Origin: Solen grandis
Lineage: Eukaryota > Mollusca > Bivalvia > Adapedonta > Solenidae
Direction: 5' to 3'
Assembly (NCBI GenBank): GCA_021229015.1
Contig: CM037795.1
Coordinates: 18,316,212 to 18,380,211 of the forward strand
DNA: 64,000 nt
The stretch's first letter is position 1. Every line of letters begins with the position of its first letter. The notes beneath the pieces were generated by a model. It was not told the DNA's origin. It saw nothing but the letters and a program-made list of their open reading frames with translations, and ran no database searches. A program made the translations under genes and the position numbers. Below are positions 60,014 through 64,000 of the stretch, one piece after another.

Positions 60014-61299
60014 CTGTAATTCGAAAAATGTTTGTATTCATAATTCACCATCTCATATTACAGGGATTTAACAAAATCACTGATCGACATTTGATCTTCA
60101 ATTTATCCTGTTTGTCAATTAAGGTTTAATACGGAGAGCCGTAACTAATTTTAGAACTTGTGGTTTGACCCATTTTCAAGTTACTATTTAGTTTTGCTTC
60201 ATATTTGTTAGTTTTGTTTCATGTTATTATGTATTGCCATTTTTTATTTAAGACGCATTTAATCACAAAAAGTGAAACATACGACTAAATAAAACCCGGG
60301 TGTGATATACTGGAAAGACATACCCACGTACTACTAGGTAGGATAAGAGAGAATGAAGCACGCATCACTCTGTCCCAGTGAGCTTTTACTTCTCTATTAC
60401 TCAAATAGACTACCTACATCTACAATATAAGCCACCTAAAATGAAAGACCTCTCGTTCTGTTGGAAGGTACCACTGGTCTAAAAATCAAAGCGTGAAACT
60501 TGAGCTCACCAAATATGAGTTCATTTGGATTGTAGCATCAAATGGGAACAAACAGATGTGTGCACCCGCATGTTTCGATTCATCCTTTTTTTTCAGATCA
60601 GTATATTGCTAGCTATTGCAGCTATCAAAATTCCAAACTGGAAACTTTCTAAGATTCTCACTCCAGTACACACTTTTGGCCCTTTTCTATATTTTTTTTT
60701 TATCTTCAATATTCGTCACTTAATTAAAATTCCAAATTAATAGACCACACAATTTTTTTATTGCCACCAATATTGGTGATATGCAGGATATATACATGAA
60801 TAGTACATGGCACAAATGATAAGTAAAGATTTACAAATGAACAAAAGATACAAACACAAACACATACACGCATCATTTACATGAGACTGAAGTCACCAAC
60901 ATACAGTACCTGAGTTAAAAGTTCTTATCATACTATATATTTTGTGCTGCTGTAGTTTCATTAATATACCTGACTAGGTTTCGTATTTACAAGACTGTTT
61001 TCATTATTAAATGAACACCCCTCGTATTAAGATATATAAGAACTCAATTATGCTTTATAAAGAGTTTTATACGAGGTTTTTCGTGAAGTTATAAATGAAT
61101 GGGAATGATACTTCTAAGTAAGATAGTTCATTGCAATTAAACAGTCTCGGGTAAATGAACATTTGAACCAAGGAGAGTGATATAAAGATCTTCTGCTTCT
61201 AAGCTTACTTATGTCTGGGTCAGTATTGGATCTGTGCAATAAAAGCCAGCGATCGTATTGGTTAGCTACACAAGAAGAAACGCATGAATCACAATATCG
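60014..61299. other. Intergenic or 5' gene region, nothing recognised
   Basis: The upstream exon of the GalNAc-transferase-like gene would be expected on the minus strand here or beyond. No membrane-anchor exon was recognised. Confidence 0.4.
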
Positions 61300-63870
61300 T
61301 TATATAATAAGCCGCACTTCTCTGAGTCTAGGAGTTGTTTCAGGAACACGACACCACAGTCTAGAAATGTGACGCCTAGTGTGGCTATATTTTTGTAATC
61401 TGCAAACACTGTATAGAGGCGACTTCATTATACAGGGCTGTAATAATATAAAGTGCATAACACTGTCATCTGTGGCCACTCTGTTTATCCAGAGTTCGTG
61501 GTGTAAATTATTTATGGCGAATTTTATGAAACGTTTCCATTGGAGTCTCGTGGGCATGGAGCCAGGATTTGAAAGGCTTACGTTAATAAATTCATGTAGG
61601 TCAGTTATCTGTGACAAATCCCGTCTGACATTGCCCTTTAGTCAAATAATGAAAGTATCAATGCGTAAATATTTTACGACTTACGCAGTTTGTACCTAAG
61701 CTAAGAATCGAGTGCAAAAATATAACTTTTCTTACAATCACAGCACAATATAATTTATTGAGACCAAGCATCGTCTCACACAAGTCAGGATCTGGTGACG
61801 AGAGGGGATGCCTTGGAGTTTTTTAACAACAAAATGTTGGAATCTGTTTAAAATGCGAATGTCATTCTGTGTAATATTGTTCCATAATTTACCCCCATAT
61901 AAAGTAACAGGCTGCAGAGTTTTAATATAAAGATCTACTGAAACATTTGGGTTGATACCGTGTTGGTGCACACCATGTGTTAACATTGTAAAAATGCACT
62001 TTTTGCCTTCTGGCATCGCTCTTTAATTCTTTCTGTGTATTTCAAATTACCATCTTGCCGTATGCCCAGGTGGATTCGCGTGGTTTGTTTGTGAAATACG
62101 TTTATCACCATACATAATTGCTAAATTTGGAACTGTGCGCTCCTTGCTGAAAACAACAACTTCTGATTTTTAACATTAATGTCAATTTGCCAATTCTTAC
62201 AATAAAAAAAAACTATATCGACCATTTTTTTTTGTAGATTAAGGGGCGACAACGCTAACAAGGATATGTCATCTGCATATGCCGGGTTACCTGACCTTGT
62301 TTGCCCAACACTACTGCCTAGGTTTGAATTCTCCAGTTCAACGAGAAGTGTATTAATGTAAAGTAAATAATAGAAAGTTGACAGAACACTCCCTTGCCTG
62401 ACTTAATTGTCTTATAGGAACAGGTTTCGAATGATAACTATTGACTTTAACAATGCATTTCAGGTCCGTATAAGAAGAGTGCCTTTCCAGTTACTCCAAA
62501 ACACCCCAATTTTATGAAAAGGCCCTTGTGCCAGACAGAGTCGAAAGCAGCCTTTTGGTCTAGCAAGGCTGCATAGACATTACTATCCTGCTCGATCTGG
62601 TGAAAAATTGTTTCCTGAAGGTTAAAAGACGTGGTGATGCAGCTAAGGTATTTGTAGAAATCTTGCTGTTGCTTAGAGGGAAATTCTATACCCTTTTCGC
62701 TAATGATGGCATTAACACGATTAAGTTTTTTTTTTTTTTTTTTTTTTTTTCAAATATCTTACTTAAACACGGACTAAGTGATATCGGTCTATAGCTACCA
62801 GGGTCGGTGCTAGATTTCCCCTTGCCTTTATAAAGCGGTATGAGCAGGCTTGTAGATCATTGCGAAGGAGTACATTCACTAGAGATAATTGCATTAAAGA
62901 GCATCGTTAATGCTTTAATCATGATTTCTCCACCGAATTTTACATGCTCATTGACAATATTATCTATTCCTGGAATTTTTTATTTTTAAGGTTACGTGCA
63001 ACGTTTCGGACTTCGTCTTCGCTGATTCTCTCGGTAAATCGAGTCGACAAATCGTTAATTATAGAGAGAAATGCGCTTAGTTCTGACTCTAGACGGAGTT
63101 ACTACAAGAGAAAACATTTTTAAAGTATAACCGTGTGCGACGTTCTCACTTTGGAATCGCATTTTGTTAAAATCAATATCACTGTAATTTTTATTAGATC
63201 GGCCGCTCTTTCCAAAAGAAACAGTAATCTAGTTCTGCTGCATTAACAAGATCGTCAATACATAGCTTTATTCTCATATTCGTATTGCTTCTGACGTTGC
63301 GGAAAGCTCTTTTCGCGCGTTTATACGAACTATAAGTATCGGATTTTGACTCCCTATGTTTACCAGCCTCTATCCATAACCTCCGAAATCTACGAGTAGT
63401 TTCATGTAACTCTTTTAGTTCGGGGCACCAATAGGGTTTCGCTTTATTTCTTTTTTTGGAAACGACAGACGGTAATACAGAACCTGACGAGTGAATGGCG
63501 GATATTATCATACTGTTAAGAAAGTCAGCACAGCAATTTGAACTGTCAGACATTATGCAATATAATTCATTTTCAAGAGCATGCTCGTATCGCTTAATAT
63601 GATTTAATGCATTTATTCCATGCTATATTGTTTTAGTATCTGTTTTCGGTAGCATTTTTGTTTCGGATTCAACGCTGAACATCATCGGTGTAATGGTCAG
63701 ATGTAAAAATATTTGCACTATCTTCTATCATAAAATGTCTGACACACACAATGCCTAGCCTAAATTGACTCACAATAGCAGAGGGTCTTGAAAGACGATC
63801 GCGACAGTTTCATCATTATTTTCAAAACATTCAGAATTTCTTGATTCTTTGTATATCGATAGTATATTTA
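61300..63870 (-). mobile_element. Broken non-LTR retrotransposon (LINE) ORF2
   Basis: In minus-strand order: an endonuclease end with SRPSAIV and SDHYTD (about 63840-63690), a linker block PYWCPELKELHETTRRFRR (63553-63194), reverse transcriptase motif A region AAFDSVWHKG (about 62570-62530), AYADDISLL with the catalytic YADD intact (about 62280-62265), a thumb block LYGGKLWNNIT and VVKKLQGIPSR (62016-61738), and a C-terminal block (61617-61300). Frameshifts and stops separate the blocks and a run of about 24 T (62727-62750) interrupts the polymerase region. It is a different element from the LINE at 27745. The left boundary is uncertain. Confidence 0.8.
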
Positions 63871-64000
63871 CATTATATGATCTACTAAAAAAATGAGTGT
63901 TTTTTTATATTAATAATTAATTATACACTATGTAGCCGTAGTGTATGATGAAATTTTACCTATGAAAACAAAGTCTATTTTTCTTCAAATTGATCACAAT

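Overview
The window looks like nuclear DNA of a mollusc, most likely a bivalve. It is AT-rich, the genes are split by GT-AG introns, the introns are packed with tRNA-derived SINEs, decayed non-LTR retrotransposons and tandem-repeat elements with hairpin ends of a kind known from bivalves, and one 100-base run of N marks a scaffold gap. No bacterial features are present. The species call is inference from repeat style only.

Layout. (1) 709-23688, minus strand: the nucleotide-binding half of an ABCG-type half-transporter in six exons whose reading phases all agree. The gene runs off the left edge. Its largest intron (2776-19917, about 17 kb) contains a minisatellite, a nest of transposable elements (9.9-15.5 kb) and, on the opposite strand, an intronless nuclear-receptor gene (15663-17203) with one frameshift between the DNA-binding and ligand-binding halves. 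(2) 23.7-36.6 kb: gene-poor and repeat-rich. It holds SINEs, a tandem repeat, a decayed LINE reverse transcriptase, a LINE endonuclease fragment split by a 135-bp inverted-repeat element, a 1.1-kb foldback element, and a broken P-loop ATPase that resembles the packaging ATPase of Polinton/adintovirus-like elements and runs into the gap. (3) 36943-55352, plus strand: twenty exons of a receptor-type protein tyrosine phosphatase whose ectodomain is made of sushi/CCP modules. It has one transmembrane helix, a juxtamembrane segment rich in tyrosine motifs, an intact catalytic D1 and a degenerate D2. (4) 57526-60013, minus strand: four exons of a polypeptide GalNAc-transferase-like gene with an altered metal-binding motif, mismatched exon phases and no recognisable 3' half. 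(5) 61300-63870, minus strand: a broken non-LTR retrotransposon.

Working together: nothing suggests an operon or pathway. The phosphatase is probably a cell-surface receptor with phosphatase output, the ABCG protein a membrane exporter and the nuclear receptor a transcription factor.

Two points deserve most attention. The CCP-ectodomain phosphatase has an ITAM-like cytoplasmic tail. Several unrelated repeat families share one architecture: a 5' hairpin, tandem monomers, an inverted copy of the start, a short palindrome, then the end. A third point concerns reliability: several single-base breaks occur in otherwise well-preserved coding sequence, so some apparent pseudogenes may be assembly indels.
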